Part shown: positions 25,859 through 34,956 of the stretch, in pieces
Position numbering within the stretch: the stretch's first letter is position 1
Layout: every line of letters starts with the position of its first letter
Assembly (NCBI GenBank): GCA_964196195.1
Contig: CAXMSE010000055.1
Span: 7,706 to 71,705, forward strand
Length of the DNA: 64,000 nt
Direction of reading: 5' to 3'
Source: OFTM10 sp964196195
Lineage (GTDB): Bacteria > Actinomycetota > Acidimicrobiia > Acidimicrobiales > Aldehydirespiratoraceae
Translations under genes and position numbers: made by a program
The notes under the pieces: generated by a model
What the model saw: the letters and a program-made list of their open reading frames with translations, nothing else
Told to the model about the DNA's origin: nothing
Databases searched by the model: none

Positions 25859-26358
25859 CCAGCCAGGAAAGCGGCGCGCCAACCCCGGGTGGCGGGCAAT
25901 CTGTTTTCCGAGCAGGCCAACTGGTGCTCGAGGTTCCCGCCCGCACCGAGTTCGTGTCGCTGGTACGGGTGGTGGTTGCCGCCACAGCCGAGATCGAGCC
26001 CGACATCGGTCCTGAACGCATCGAGGACCTGCGAGTGGCGGTGTCGGAGGCCACCACCAACGCCATGGAGGCACACGGCCGGTCGGGCTCTCTCGACCGC
26101 ATTCGCATCCAATGCAATCTTGCCGACGACGAGATCTCGGTGGTCGTTCACGACGAGGGAGTCGGCTTCGATCCTGCCGATATTCCGCCCCTTCCCGACC
26201 CTTCGTCACCGGAACGGTTGGAGCACGAATCGGGTCTGGGCGTGCACCTGATGCAGATGCTGGCCGATGAGTCGGAGGTCTCGTCCACCGATGAGGGCAC
26301 CGACGTGAAACTGGTCGTGTATTCGACGAAACGTCGGCGCAAGGGCCGACTCCGGTAG
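25855..26358 (+). CDS. RsbW-like anti-sigma kinase (HATPase_c)
   Basis: This 167-residue protein is a single GHKL ATPase domain: N-box VAVSEATTNAMEAHG, G1-like VVHDEGVGFDP and G2-like SGLGVHLMQMLAD. Such proteins bind a sigma factor and phosphorylate the STAS antagonist. Its GTG overlaps the STAS gene stop by 4 nt, which would keep the two in fixed ratio. A basic tail (TKRRRKGRLR) ends it. No sigma gene is adjacent; partners could be the sigma factor at 16826 or one outside the window. Confidence 0.88.
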   Translation: MTSQESGAPTPGGGQSVFRAGQLVLEVPARTEFVSLVRVVVAATAEIEPDIGPERIEDLRVAVSEATTNAMEAHGRSGSLDRIRIQCNLADDEISVVVHDEGVGFDPADIPPLPDPSSPERLEHESGLGVHLMQMLADESEVSSTDEGTDVKLVVYSTKRRRKGRLR

Positions 26359-26371
26359 CGTTTCTGGCGCT

Positions 26372-27730
26372 ATGGCCCACGACCATCTTGATCCATCTCC
26401 TCTCACCTGGCTCGGAGGCGAGCGTCGCCTCGCTCGCCGCATCGGCCGACCGATGCGGGATTTCCTTCGGATAGAGGCCGCGGGCGGACTCCTCCTCATC
26501 GTCGCCACGATCGTGGCGCTCGTCTGGGCCAACTCGCCCTGGAGCGGCTCATACCACACCCTTCTGGAAACCCACATCTCCTTGGAGATCGGTGATCTAC
26601 TGCTCCTCGATGAGCCGCTGGAGGCCTGGATCAACGACGCTCTCATGGCGGTGTTCTTCTTCGTCGTCGGCCTCGAGATAAAGCGCGAATTGGTGGTTGG
26701 CGAACTGCGAGACCCCCGTGCGGCGGCTCTTCCCGCAGTTGCGGCGGTGGGGGGCATGGTGGTGCCGGCCCTGATCTTCTTCGCCTTCAATGTGGGTGGT
26801 GCCGGGGTCGACGGCTGGGGCATCCCGATGGCCACCGACATCGCTTTCGCGGTGGGTGTGGTGTCCTTGTTGGGCAACCGGGTGCCCGGCGCGATGAAGG
26901 TATTCCTCCTCACTCTCGCGATCGTCGACGACATCGGGGCGATCGCGGTGATCGCGATCTTCTACACCGACGATCTGTCGACGGGATGGTTGCTTATCGC
27001 CATCGCCTTGCTCGGTCTCGTCTTGATCATGCGGCTGATCCGTATCTGGTACATACCCGCCTACGTGGTGGTCGGCACCGCCTTGTGGCTGGCGGTATTC
27101 GAATCGGGCATCCACGCCACCATCGCCGGGGTCATCCTGGGGCTCCTCACCCCAGCCATGGCCCTGAAGTCGGACCCGCTCGACCAGGACGTTCACATCG
27201 GTGCGGCGATCTCCGGGCAGGCCAGCGCCACCGTGATACGTCGCGCCAACTTCGAACTCAAGGAGCAGGTGTCGGTGGTGGACCGACTCGAAGACATTCT
27301 TCATCCCTTCACCGGCTTCCTGATCATCCCGATATTCGCTCTCGCCAACGCCGGTATCGAGATTTCGGGCGACAGTCTCGTCGATGCTGTTTCCAGCAAT
27401 GTCACCATCGGTGTGGTCGTGGGCCTGGTGGTGGGCAAGTTCTTAGGGGTGTCGTTCGCGACCTGGATAGCGGTGCGTAGTGGCTTGTCGCGCCTTCCCC
27501 GCGGGGCCAACTGGACCCACGTATTCGGCCTGTCCGCGATGGCAGGCATCGGCTTCACGGTCTCGCTGTTCATCACCGGACTCGCATACGACGACCCGAT
27601 CGTCACCGACGAGGCAAAGCTCGGAATCTTGGCGGCGTCCACCATCGCCGCGGTTGTGGGTACCCTCATTTTGCTTCGAGCCAATGAGGTGATCGAGGTG
27701 GAGATCCCCGAGTCGGACGGTAGCTCTTGA
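26372..27730 (+). CDS. nhaA: NhaA-type Na+/H+ antiporter
   Basis: NhaA exchanges sodium for protons across the cytoplasmic membrane to control pH and salt. The 452-residue protein has about a dozen membrane segments and the family motifs FFFVVGLEIKRELVVGELRDPR, GWGIPMATDIAFAVGV and LAIVDDIGAIAVIAIFY, the last holding the Asp pair that binds the ion. There is a 50-residue polar N-terminal extension rich in basic residues. A TAGCGT element lies 10 nt before the ATG, allowing only a few bases of leader. Retention of NhaA fits a marine or saline setting. Confidence 0.95.
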   Translation: MAHDHLDPSPLTWLGGERRLARRIGRPMRDFLRIEAAGGLLLIVATIVALVWANSPWSGSYHTLLETHISLEIGDLLLLDEPLEAWINDALMAVFFFVVGLEIKRELVVGELRDPRAAALPAVAAVGGMVVPALIFFAFNVGGAGVDGWGIPMATDIAFAVGVVSLLGNRVPGAMKVFLLTLAIVDDIGAIAVIAIFYTDDLSTGWLLIAIALLGLVLIMRLIRIWYIPAYVVVGTALWLAVFESGIHATIAGVILGLLTPAMALKSDPLDQDVHIGAAISGQASATVIRRANFELKEQVSVVDRLEDILHPFTGFLIIPIFALANAGIEISGDSLVDAVSSNVTIGVVVGLVVGKFLGVSFATWIAVRSGLSRLPRGANWTHVFGLSAMAGIGFTVSLFITGLAYDDPIVTDEAKLGILAASTIAAVVGTLILLRANEVIEVEIPESDGSS

Positions 27731-27807
27731 TCTCCTGCCCCTCACGGCCGACCACCAATACAGCAAGTTTTTGACCCCACCCACCCGATCGGATCGGTTA
27801 GTCACCC

Positions 27808-30528
27808 GTGGCCAACGCCCTCGTAATCGTAGAGTCGCCTGCCAAGGCGAAAACAATCGCCGGATACCTCGGCGATGGCTTCGTCGTGGAGTCGTCGATC
27901 GGCCATGTGCGCGACCTGCCTCGAAACGCAGCCGAAGTGCCCAAGGCCTACAAGGGTGAGTCTTGGGCGCGTATCGGCATCGATGTCGACAACGGTTTCA
28001 AGCCGCTCTATGTCGAGAACTCCGACAAGAAGGACCACATCCGCCACCTGCGGGCCCTGCTCAAGGATGCCGACGAACTCTTTCTCGCCACCGATGAAGA
28101 CCGCGAGGGGGAAGCGATCGCCTGGCATCTGCTGGAGGTGCTGAGTCCCACGGTGCCGGTGAAGCGCATGGTGTTTCACGAGATCACCAAGGCGGCGATC
28201 CAGGCCGCCATCGATCATCCTCGTGAACTCGACCGTCGTATGGTGGATGCCCAAGAGGCCCGGCGCATGCTCGACCGCCTCTATGGCTACGAAGTGTCAC
28301 CCGTCCTCTGGAAGAAGGTGATGCCCCAGCTCTCGGCCGGCCGTGTCCAATCGGTGGCAACCCGGGTGGTGGTGCAGCGCGAACGCGAGCGGATGGCCTT
28401 TGTGTCCGCCGGCTATTGGGACATCACCGGCTCTTTCGCGGCTTCTGAAGGCGAGGCGCGTGAGTTCTCGGCCTCGCTCACAACGATCGATGGGGCGCGG
28501 GTCGCCAGCGGCCGCGATTTCGGTGACGACGGTGCCCTGACCCGCGATGACGTAACGGTTCTCGATCAGGCCGGAGCATCCGCACTGGTTGGCGATCTCG
28601 CCCGCGTCTCCTACGAAGTGAGGTCGCGGGAATCGAAGCCCTACCGGCGCAGGCCCGCGGCTCCGTTCATCACCTCCACCTTCCAACAAGAGGCGGGACG
28701 CAAGCTTTCCATGTCGTCGGCCATGGCGATGAGAGCAGCCCAGGGCCTCTACGAAAAGGGCTTCATCACCTATATGCGAACCGACAGCACTACCTTGTCG
28801 GCCACCGCCCTCAACGCGGCTCGCTCCATGATCAAGGAGCGCTACGGCGATGCCTTCCTCCCTGATGCTCCCCGGCACTACGCCACGAAGGTAAAGAACG
28901 CTCAGGAGGCGCACGAAGCTATCCGACCGGCCGGCGACCGATTCCAACTCCCCGCCGATGTAGCGACGCAGGTGCCCAAATCCGAAGCTCGGGCCTACGA
29001 GCTGATCTGGAAGCGCGCTGTCGCCTCCCAGATGACCGACTGCACCGGCGACACCGTCCAGCTTCGCCTCGGAGCCGCCAGCGCGACCGGCCGCGATGTG
29101 GTGTTCAACGCCACCGGCACTGTCATCACCCATCGCGGGTTTCGTGAGGTCTACGAAGAAGATATCGACGCCGGTTCACGGCCCAATGCCGACGACGATG
29201 AGCGTCGCCTGCCGCCGTTGAAGGAGGGCGACGGCGCTCGCAACGTGTCGATGGAGGCCGATGGGCACGAGACCCAGCCGCCGAGTCGATTCACCGAAGC
29301 AAGTCTCGTGAAGCGCCTCGAGGAACTGGGTGTGGGACGGCCTTCCACCTATGCGTCGATCATCGGAACTATCCAGGACCGTGGCTACGTCTGGAAAAAG
29401 GGCTCGGCACTGGTCCCCTCGTTCACCGCCTTTTCGGTGGTGAACGTGCTTGAGGGCCATTTCCCCAACCTGGTCGACTATGCCTTCACCGCGCGCATGG
29501 AGGACGACCTCGACAAGATCGCGGGTGGGTCCGAGGAAGCGGTGCCGTGGCTCGAGCGCTTCTATTTCGGTGAGGGCGACGACGGAGAGCCGGGGCTGAA
29601 GGAGAAGGTGTCCACCCGGCTCGCCGACATTGATGCGCGTGCCGTCAACACGATCCCGCTCGGCATGACCGAGGATGGTCAGCCGGTGGTGGCTCGGGTC
29701 GGCCGCTACGGGCCCTACGTGCAGATGGGCACAAATGAAGAAGCCGGCGACAACGCCACTGCCTCCATCCCCGACGACATTCCTCCCGACGAACTCGACC
29801 TCGAGAAGGCGTTGGAATACCTCGCCCTCCCCAAGGAAGGTCGGGTGCTTGGCCAGGACCCGGAGACCGGGCTCGACATTTTCGCCAAGGCGGGGCGCTT
29901 CGGACCGTTCGTGCAGGTCGGCCTCCACGATGAACAAGACGACAAGCCCAGGACGGCGTCGCTCTTCCAGACCATGACCCTCGAACGGGTCACCTTCGAA
30001 GATGCTCTGCAGCTCCTCTCCCTGCCGCGCACGGTGGGTGCGGATCCCGCTGATGGTGAGGCGATAACGGTGCAGAACGGGCGCTACGGCCCATACCTGA
30101 AGAAGGGCACCGACAGCCGCAGCCTGGAGAACGAAGAGCAGCTCCTCACGGTCACGCTCGAGGAGTGCCTCGCGGTCCTCGCCCAGCCCAAGCGCCGGCA
30201 GGGCCAGGGCGCACCCAAGCCGCCGCTACGCGACATGGGCGAAGACCCAGAGAGCTCTAAGCCCATGGTGGTGAAGGACGGGCGCTGGGGTCCCTACGTC
30301 ACCGACGGCGAAACCAATGCTTCGCTGCGCAAGGGCGACACAGTCGAAGAGCTCACCGTTGAGCGGGCATCAGAACTGCTGGCCGAACGGCGGGCCAAGG
30401 GGCCTTCGAAGAAGAAGGCGCGCAAGAAGAAGGCGGCTAAGAAGAGCACCAAGAAAAAGGCCACCAAGAAGAAGGCAGCGAAGAAGAAGGCCGCCAAGAA
30501 GCAGGATCCGAATCCTGAGGACGACTGA
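27808..30528 (+). CDS. topA: DNA topoisomerase I
   Basis: TopA relaxes negative supercoils. The 906-residue type IA enzyme has the Toprim domain (ALVIVESPAKAKTIAGYLG at the start, DEDREGEAIAWHL) and the catalytic tyrosine in GFITYMRTDSTTLS. The zinc fingers of the E. coli enzyme are absent; instead four repeats with a GR(Y/F/W)GP(Y/F) core occur in the C-terminal third (near 29700, 29895, 30078 and 30279), as in mycobacterial and Streptomyces TopA. The protein ends with about 40 mostly Lys/Ala residues, the lysine-rich tail linked in Streptomyces to processivity. It starts at GTG 27808. Confidence 0.97.
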   Translation: MANALVIVESPAKAKTIAGYLGDGFVVESSIGHVRDLPRNAAEVPKAYKGESWARIGIDVDNGFKPLYVENSDKKDHIRHLRALLKDADELFLATDEDREGEAIAWHLLEVLSPTVPVKRMVFHEITKAAIQAAIDHPRELDRRMVDAQEARRMLDRLYGYEVSPVLWKKVMPQLSAGRVQSVATRVVVQRERERMAFVSAGYWDITGSFAASEGEAREFSASLTTIDGARVASGRDFGDDGALTRDDVTVLDQAGASALVGDLARVSYEVRSRESKPYRRRPAAPFITSTFQQEAGRKLSMSSAMAMRAAQGLYEKGFITYMRTDSTTLSATALNAARSMIKERYGDAFLPDAPRHYATKVKNAQEAHEAIRPAGDRFQLPADVATQVPKSEARAYELIWKRAVASQMTDCTGDTVQLRLGAASATGRDVVFNATGTVITHRGFREVYEEDIDAGSRPNADDDERRLPPLKEGDGARNVSMEADGHETQPPSRFTEASLVKRLEELGVGRPSTYASIIGTIQDRGYVWKKGSALVPSFTAFSVVNVLEGHFPNLVDYAFTARMEDDLDKIAGGSEEAVPWLERFYFGEGDDGEPGLKEKVSTRLADIDARAVNTIPLGMTEDGQPVVARVGRYGPYVQMGTNEEAGDNATASIPDDIPPDELDLEKALEYLALPKEGRVLGQDPETGLDIFAKAGRFGPFVQVGLHDEQDDKPRTASLFQTMTLERVTFEDALQLLSLPRTVGADPADGEAITVQNGRYGPYLKKGTDSRSLENEEQLLTVTLEECLAVLAQPKRRQGQGAPKPPLRDMGEDPESSKPMVVKDGRWGPYVTDGETNASLRKGDTVEELTVERASELLAERRAKGPSKKKARKKKAAKKSTKKKATKKKAAKKKAAKKQDPNPEDD

Positions 30529-30541
30529 TGCCGGCCCGTCG

Positions 30542-30573
30542 GACCAACCCGGCGGCAGTGTTGGTCTTGCTTT
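30542..30573 (+). terminator. Intrinsic terminator after topA
   Basis: A perfect 7-bp stem (GACCAAC with GTTGGTC, 11-nt loop) is followed by TTGCTTT. It lies 13 bp after the topA stop and just before the promoter of the MFS gene. Confidence 0.55.
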
Positions 30574-30591
30574 GATCTAGTGTCGGGACCC

Positions 30592-32031
30592 GTGAACAAG
30601 AGCGCGGAGAGGATGGCGGACGCGCTCGGGGCCACCCAGCCGAGCGGTCGGATCACCCGCGTGTTCGGCTCTCCGGAGTTCTTCCGACTCTGGGTCGCTC
30701 AGGTGATCTCCGCCACCGGAGACTGGCTTGGGCTCATCGCGATCATCGCGCTGGCGGCTCGCATCAGCGAAGGCTCCGAAGGCACGGCGATTGCCCTCGT
30801 GCTCGGAGCCCGTATCGCTCCCGGATTTTTCCTCGCCACCGCGGCGGGCGTGATTGTCGACCGTCTCAACCGTAAGCGGGTGATGCTGGTCTGTGATATC
30901 GGTCGGGCCCTGGTGTTGTTCGCTCTGCCGTTCGTCGACTCCCTGGTCGGCCTGATCATCGCCTCGTTCGTGCTCGAGTTGTTCACCATGCTGTGGTCGC
31001 CGGCCAAGGAGGCGATCGTCCCCAACCTGGTGCCCACCGAGAAGCTCACCTCGGCCAACTCGCTCAATGTCGCGGCGGCCTACGGCACCTTCCCGGTGGC
31101 GGCGGGTATCGCCGCCCTGCTGGCCAAGGTGGCGGAGAACTTTGCCGACGAAGGTTGGGTCGACACCTGGCGTCTCAATGGGGAGGGGCTGGCGTTCTAC
31201 GTCGATGGTGTTTCTTTCCTGCTCACCGCTCTGATCGTCTGGAAGATAGCGATGCCCAGCCGCTCATCGGCGGAACGAAGATCGGGTGAACGAGGGAGCT
31301 TGGATCTCAGCGGCGCGGTTCGTGAGCTACGAGAGGGATGGGAGTTCATCGCCGTCAATCCGATAGTTCGCGCCGTCAACCTGGGTCTCGCCACCGGCGT
31401 CGTGGGGGGCGGCATGCTGGTGCCGCTCGGGGAGATATTTGTCAACGAGGTGATCTCCGGTGATGCTGCAGACTTCAACCTCATCCTGTTTGCCCTCGGC
31501 ACCGGAATGGCCTTGGGGGTGGTGGCGGCATCGGTTCTCCAGAACAAGATCAACCGCGCCCGGGTGTTCCCCTTCGCCCTGGTCACAGCGGGCGGAGCCT
31601 TGATGGTGGCGGGGTCATCATCGGTGCTCTTGATAGTCGTGCCGCTCATCGGACTGGTCGGATTCGCGGCGGGGCCCATCTATGTGTTGGGCTTCACCCT
31701 GTTGCACGAAAACGTCGACGACGAGTTGAGAGGCCGTGTCTTCTCCGCCCTTCTGGTGTTGGTGCGGTTCTGCCTGCTGTTGGCGTTGGCCGTCGCTCCG
31801 CTCGTGTCCGACCTGCTCGATGGCCTGTCCAACCGGTGGTGGGGTGGCGAGATCGAGATCTCCAGCCTGGCGATAGCAGTACCTGGGGTGAGGCTCACCC
31901 TCTGGTTGTCGTCGGTGATAATCATCGGTGCCGGATTCCTCGCCTTGTGGAGCTTGCGGGCAGGATCAGGTGTGTTCGTGACAGAGAGCTCAACTTCGCA
32001 AGACGATGAGATGGAGTTTCCCGAACAGTGA
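30592..32031 (+). CDS. MFS transporter
   Basis: The product of 479 residues has about 12 predicted membrane segments and begins its homology with VFGSPEFFRLWVAQVISATGDWLG, a pattern of the drug-efflux MFS group that includes macrolide-type exporters. The loop between segments 2 and 3 (VDRLNRKRVMLVCDIGRA) matches the MFS signature. The substrate is unknown. The GTG at 30592 is preferred over the in-frame GTG at 30580 because the TAGTGT -10 element (30578-30583) overlaps the latter. Its stop overlaps the tmk start (GTGA). An MFS gene between topA and tmk also occurs in other actinobacteria, as I recall. Confidence 0.85.
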   Translation: MNKSAERMADALGATQPSGRITRVFGSPEFFRLWVAQVISATGDWLGLIAIIALAARISEGSEGTAIALVLGARIAPGFFLATAAGVIVDRLNRKRVMLVCDIGRALVLFALPFVDSLVGLIIASFVLELFTMLWSPAKEAIVPNLVPTEKLTSANSLNVAAAYGTFPVAAGIAALLAKVAENFADEGWVDTWRLNGEGLAFYVDGVSFLLTALIVWKIAMPSRSSAERRSGERGSLDLSGAVRELREGWEFIAVNPIVRAVNLGLATGVVGGGMLVPLGEIFVNEVISGDAADFNLILFALGTGMALGVVAASVLQNKINRARVFPFALVTAGGALMVAGSSSVLLIVVPLIGLVGFAAGPIYVLGFTLLHENVDDELRGRVFSALLVLVRFCLLLALAVAPLVSDLLDGLSNRWWGGEIEISSLAIAVPGVRLTLWLSSVIIIGAGFLALWSLRAGSGVFVTESSTSQDDEMEFPEQ

Positions 32032-32639
32032 CCGGTCGACTAATCGCGTTTGAGGGGGCAGATGCCTCGGGCAAGTCCACCCAGGCCCGCCGTCTCGCCC
32101 GCCGTCTCGGCGCGACCCTCACGTTCCAGTTCGGTGCCACCGAGATAGGCGGGGCGATCAGGTCCATCCTCCTCGACCCCGCCCACTCTGCTCTCGATGA
32201 TCGGGCCGAGGCCCTGCTCGTGGTAGCCGACAAGGCCCAGCATGTGGCTGAGGTGGTGAGGCCGGCGCTGGCCCGCGGCGAGACCGTGGTGTCGGATCGC
32301 TTCACCGCCTCCTCCCTGGCCTATCAGGGTTACGGACGCGGAATCGATCTCGAGGTTCTCGACCAGATGATGCGGTTCGCCACCCACAACCTGAGCCCCG
32401 AACTCACTGTGCTTCTCGACGTCGACCTGGAATTGGCGCGGGCTCGTCTCGGCGACGAGATCGACCGCATCGAGGGAGCCGGCGGCGACTTCCACCGGCG
32501 GGTTCGCCATGGCTACCTGGAGATGGCGGCGGCCGACCCCGACCGGTGGTTGGTGATCGACGCCGGTGGCACTGTCGATGAGGTGGCGGCCCGCGTCGAT
32601 GCTGGCGTCGATCAATGGATGGCCGGCGACCACCGATGA
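32028..32639 (+). CDS. tmk: Thymidylate kinase
   Basis: Tmk phosphorylates dTMP to dTDP. The 203-residue product has the P-loop FEGADASGKSTQARRLA, the TMP-binding and DRx region VVSDRFTASSLAYQGYGRG, and a lid region with FHRRVRHGYLEMAAADP. Start and stop overlap its neighbours by 4 nt each, so MFS-tmk-holB is one coupled unit. Pairing of tmk with the clamp-loader subunit gene is widespread in bacteria. Confidence 0.95.
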   Translation: MTGRLIAFEGADASGKSTQARRLARRLGATLTFQFGATEIGGAIRSILLDPAHSALDDRAEALLVVADKAQHVAEVVRPALARGETVVSDRFTASSLAYQGYGRGIDLEVLDQMMRFATHNLSPELTVLLDVDLELARARLGDEIDRIEGAGGDFHRRVRHGYLEMAAADPDRWLVIDAGGTVDEVAARVDAGVDQWMAGDHR

Positions 32640-33679
32640 CCTGGGAGTCGGTGATCGGCCAGGATGGCGCCGTCGGGCACCTCGCGGCCGCGGTCGACGC
32701 GCCGGTCCATGCCTATCTTTTTGTCGGCCCGAATGGCGCCGGCAAGCGGCGAGCCGCCAATGTCTTCGCCGGAGAGCTACTTGCCTCTGCCGACCCCGGC
32801 GGAGCCGAGCGCCACCGGCGACTCGCCGCCGCCGAGCATCACCCCGATGTTCACGTGCTCGATCCGGCGGGCAACTCTCTGCGCCGGGAGGAGGAAGCCG
32901 AACCCCTGATCGTCGAAGCGAGTCGGTCCCCGGTCGAGGGCAACCGGAAGGTCCTGGTGGTGAATCGTTTCCACACCGCCACGCCAGCGGCCGCAGCCTC
33001 CCTGCTCAAGACGATCGAGGAACCTCCGGCCACCACGATTTTTGTGTTGCTGGCCGAGGATGTTCCTCCCGAACACATCACCATCGAGAGCCGGTGTACC
33101 CGGATCGATTTCTCTCCGGTCCCCACCGGAGCGATCGAGGCCGCACTCGTGGCCGAAGAACTCGCCGACGCGGCCCAGGCGGTGGTGGTTGCCGCGGCCG
33201 CGAGTGGGAGCATGGAACGGGCCCGGGTATTGGTGCGAGATGAGCACCTCGTCGCCCGGCGTGAAGCATGGCGGTCGATCCCCGATCGTCTCGACGGCAC
33301 GGGGGCAGCGGTAGCGGTGATGGTGGAGGAGGTCCGCTCGCTCATCGACGATGCCGGAGCGGCCAAGGGCCAGGTCCACGCCACTGAATTGGAAGCCCTC
33401 GACGAGCGTGAGGAGCGGCTCGGCACCCGCGGCTCGGGTCGTCGCGACATGGAAGCCCGCCACCGACGCGAGCTTCGCCAGTTCCGCACCGAGGAGCTGA
33501 GGTTCGGGCTCGCCACTCTCTCCGGTCGCTACCGAGAAGTGCTGGTGGAGGGCGATGATCGGCCGGGCGTGCTCGACGCCAGCAGCCGACTTCGCGACGC
33601 CTCGGAGGCTCTCATCCGCAATCCCAACGAACCCCTCCTGCTTCAGGCCCTGCTGTTGAAGCTGCCCGCCCTCCGCTGA
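32636..33679 (+). CDS. holB: DNA polymerase III subunit delta'
   Basis: Delta' is a structural arm of the clamp loader that loads the beta sliding clamp. The 347-residue protein has an AAA+ fold with a degenerate Walker A (GPNGAGKR, lacking the Ser/Thr), as expected for a subunit that does not use ATP, a conserved LLKTIEEPPATTIFVLLAED stretch and the SRC motif (ESRCTRIDF). The zinc-binding cysteines usual between Walker A and the HPD motif are absent. The ATG at 32636 overlaps the tmk stop; an in-frame start 7 codons earlier lies inside tmk. Confidence 0.92.
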   Translation: MTWESVIGQDGAVGHLAAAVDAPVHAYLFVGPNGAGKRRAANVFAGELLASADPGGAERHRRLAAAEHHPDVHVLDPAGNSLRREEEAEPLIVEASRSPVEGNRKVLVVNRFHTATPAAAASLLKTIEEPPATTIFVLLAEDVPPEHITIESRCTRIDFSPVPTGAIEAALVAEELADAAQAVVVAAAASGSMERARVLVRDEHLVARREAWRSIPDRLDGTGAAVAVMVEEVRSLIDDAGAAKGQVHATELEALDEREERLGTRGSGRRDMEARHRRELRQFRTEELRFGLATLSGRYREVLVEGDDRPGVLDASSRLRDASEALIRNPNEPLLLQALLLKLPALR

Positions 33680-33772
33680 GCGGTCGGGGCGGGCCCGGGC
33701 GGGCGGCGGTGAGGAACCGCATACCTCGTTTGGTACCTTCTGTTGTCTGTCGCATTGGGCGGCATGAGTCTC

Positions 33773-33845
33773 GCCCGAGTAGCTCAGTTGGTAGAGCGAC
33801 GCTCTCGTAAAGCGTAGGTCAGGAGTTCAATTCTCCTCTCGGGCT
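33773..33845 (+). tRNA. tRNA-Thr (anticodon CGU)
   Basis: A normal cloverleaf: acceptor GCCCGAG with CTCGGGC, D arm GCTCAGTTGGTAGAGC, anticodon stem ACGCT/AGCGT with loop CTCGTAA (anticodon CGU), variable loop AGGTC and T arm AGGAG-TTCAATT-CTCCT. No CCA is encoded, unlike selC. Confidence 0.95.
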
Positions 33846-33901
33846 CAGTGGTTCCGACGGTCGGAGCCTGGTGTGTCAGCGACGTTCCCCATGGAGGTCA
33901 G

Positions 33902-34507
33902 GTGGCCGATCCGGCGACTTTCACAGATGAAGCAATGCCGCTCATGTCGTCGCTCTATTCCGCCGCGCTGCGCATGACACGAAATCCGGCTGATGCTGAA
34001 GATCTTGTTCAGGAGACCTACCTCAAGGCCTTCCGGGCCTACGAGCGCTTCGAGGCCGGCACCAACCTGAAGGCGTGGATGTATCGCATCCTCACCAACA
34101 GCTATATCAACGACTACCGCAAGAAGCAGCGTCGCCCCGACGAGTCCGACATCGAAGATGTCGAGGACCTCTACCTCTATCGCCGTATCGGCGGGTTGGC
34201 CGGCGCCACCCTGGGTCGTAGCGCCGAGGATGAGCTTATGGATCTCTTCGGAGAGGCCGAGGTGAAGGAGGCGCTCGAGGAGCTGGCCGAGCACTATCGA
34301 CTGCCTGTGCTTCTCGCCGATGTCGAGGGTTTCGCCTACAAGGAGATCGCCGAAATCCTCGATGTTCCGATCGGAACGGTGATGAGTCGCCTGCATCGGG
34401 GAAGAAAGCAGCTCCAAAAGTTGTTGTATGAATTTGCCAAAGCCCACCGGCTGCTCCCCGACTCCGAATCGGCTGTCGTGGGCGCCGACTCGAACGATGA
34501 GGTCTGA
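33902..34507 (+). CDS. ECF sigma factor, SigR/SigH-like
   Basis: The 201-residue protein has sigma region 2 (LYSAALRMTRNPADAEDLVQETYLKAFRAYERFEAGTNLKAWMYRILTNSYIND) and region 4 (LADVEGFAYKEIAEILDVPIGTVMSRLHRGRKQLQKLL). It most resembles SigR/SigH, which control disulfide stress and thiol homeostasis. The next gene encodes a matching RsrA-type zinc anti-sigma factor. The GTG at 33902 is preferred because GGAGG lies 4 nt upstream; an earlier in-frame start adds 18 residues without homology. A SigR-type promoter sequence occurs at 34864-34890. Confidence 0.9.
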   Translation: MADPATFTDEAMPLMSSLYSAALRMTRNPADAEDLVQETYLKAFRAYERFEAGTNLKAWMYRILTNSYINDYRKKQRRPDESDIEDVEDLYLYRRIGGLAGATLGRSAEDELMDLFGEAEVKEALEELAEHYRLPVLLADVEGFAYKEIAEILDVPIGTVMSRLHRGRKQLQKLLYEFAKAHRLLPDSESAVVGADSNDEV

Positions 34508-34523
34508 GCATGAGGTCTGAGAA

Positions 34524-34808
34524 GTGACATCCGACCAGCCGGATCCAAGCGCCGACGACGGGCGATGCGATTGCACCGCTGCGCTCCAGGCGCTCTACTT
34601 CTATCTGGATGGTCATCTCACCATCGAACGACGCACCACGATCAAGACCCACATTGATCTCTGCTCACCCTGCTTCGCTGCGTTCTCGTTCGAGACCGAG
34701 CTGCGTCAGGTCGTGTCGCACCGGTGCACCGATGAGGTTCCCGAGGCCCTGAGGGCCCGGATCGCTGATGCCATCCGGGGTGAAATCGGCGGCGGCTCGT
34801 TTCTCTGA
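34524..34808 (+). CDS. RsrA-like zinc anti-sigma factor
   Basis: RsrA proteins hold SigR inactive and release it when their zinc-ligand cysteines form disulfides. The 94-residue product shows the ZAS motif HIDLCSPC (H-x3-C-x2-C) and an upstream CDC pair that supplies the remaining zinc ligand, then a helical region ending in DEVPEALRARIADAIR, as in the mycothiol-linked group. It starts at GTG 17 nt after the sigma gene stop. The pair is probably a thiol-redox switch. Confidence 0.88.
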   Translation: MTSDQPDPSADDGRCDCTAALQALYFYLDGHLTIERRTTIKTHIDLCSPCFAAFSFETELRQVVSHRCTDEVPEALRARIADAIRGEIGGGSFL

Positions 34809-34863
34809 AGGGCTCGAGTCCGGTGGCCCATTGAGTTCCGAAGCTGACACTTGAGCGTCACCC

Positions 34864-34890
34864 GGAACTAATTGGGCTCCTCACGCCGTT
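34864..34890 (+). promoter_or_regulatory. Candidate SigR-type promoter
   Basis: GGAAC (34864-34868) and GTT (34888-34890) are separated by 19 nt, matching the known SigR/SigH consensus GGAAY-N16-20-GTT. It lies just downstream of the sigma/anti-sigma pair and points to the small zinc-site gene at 34957. Confidence 0.45.
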
Positions 34891-34956
34891 CTCTATGGCA
34901 TGAGGGTCCAAGGCGAACGCTTCACCAGCATTGAGAGGCACACCCCCCTGTCGTCA

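Noticed and set aside
33679..33772. GC-rich palindromic stretch after holB as a terminator
   Set aside because: Runs of G and C pair in many ways, but no single stable stem with a tail stands out.
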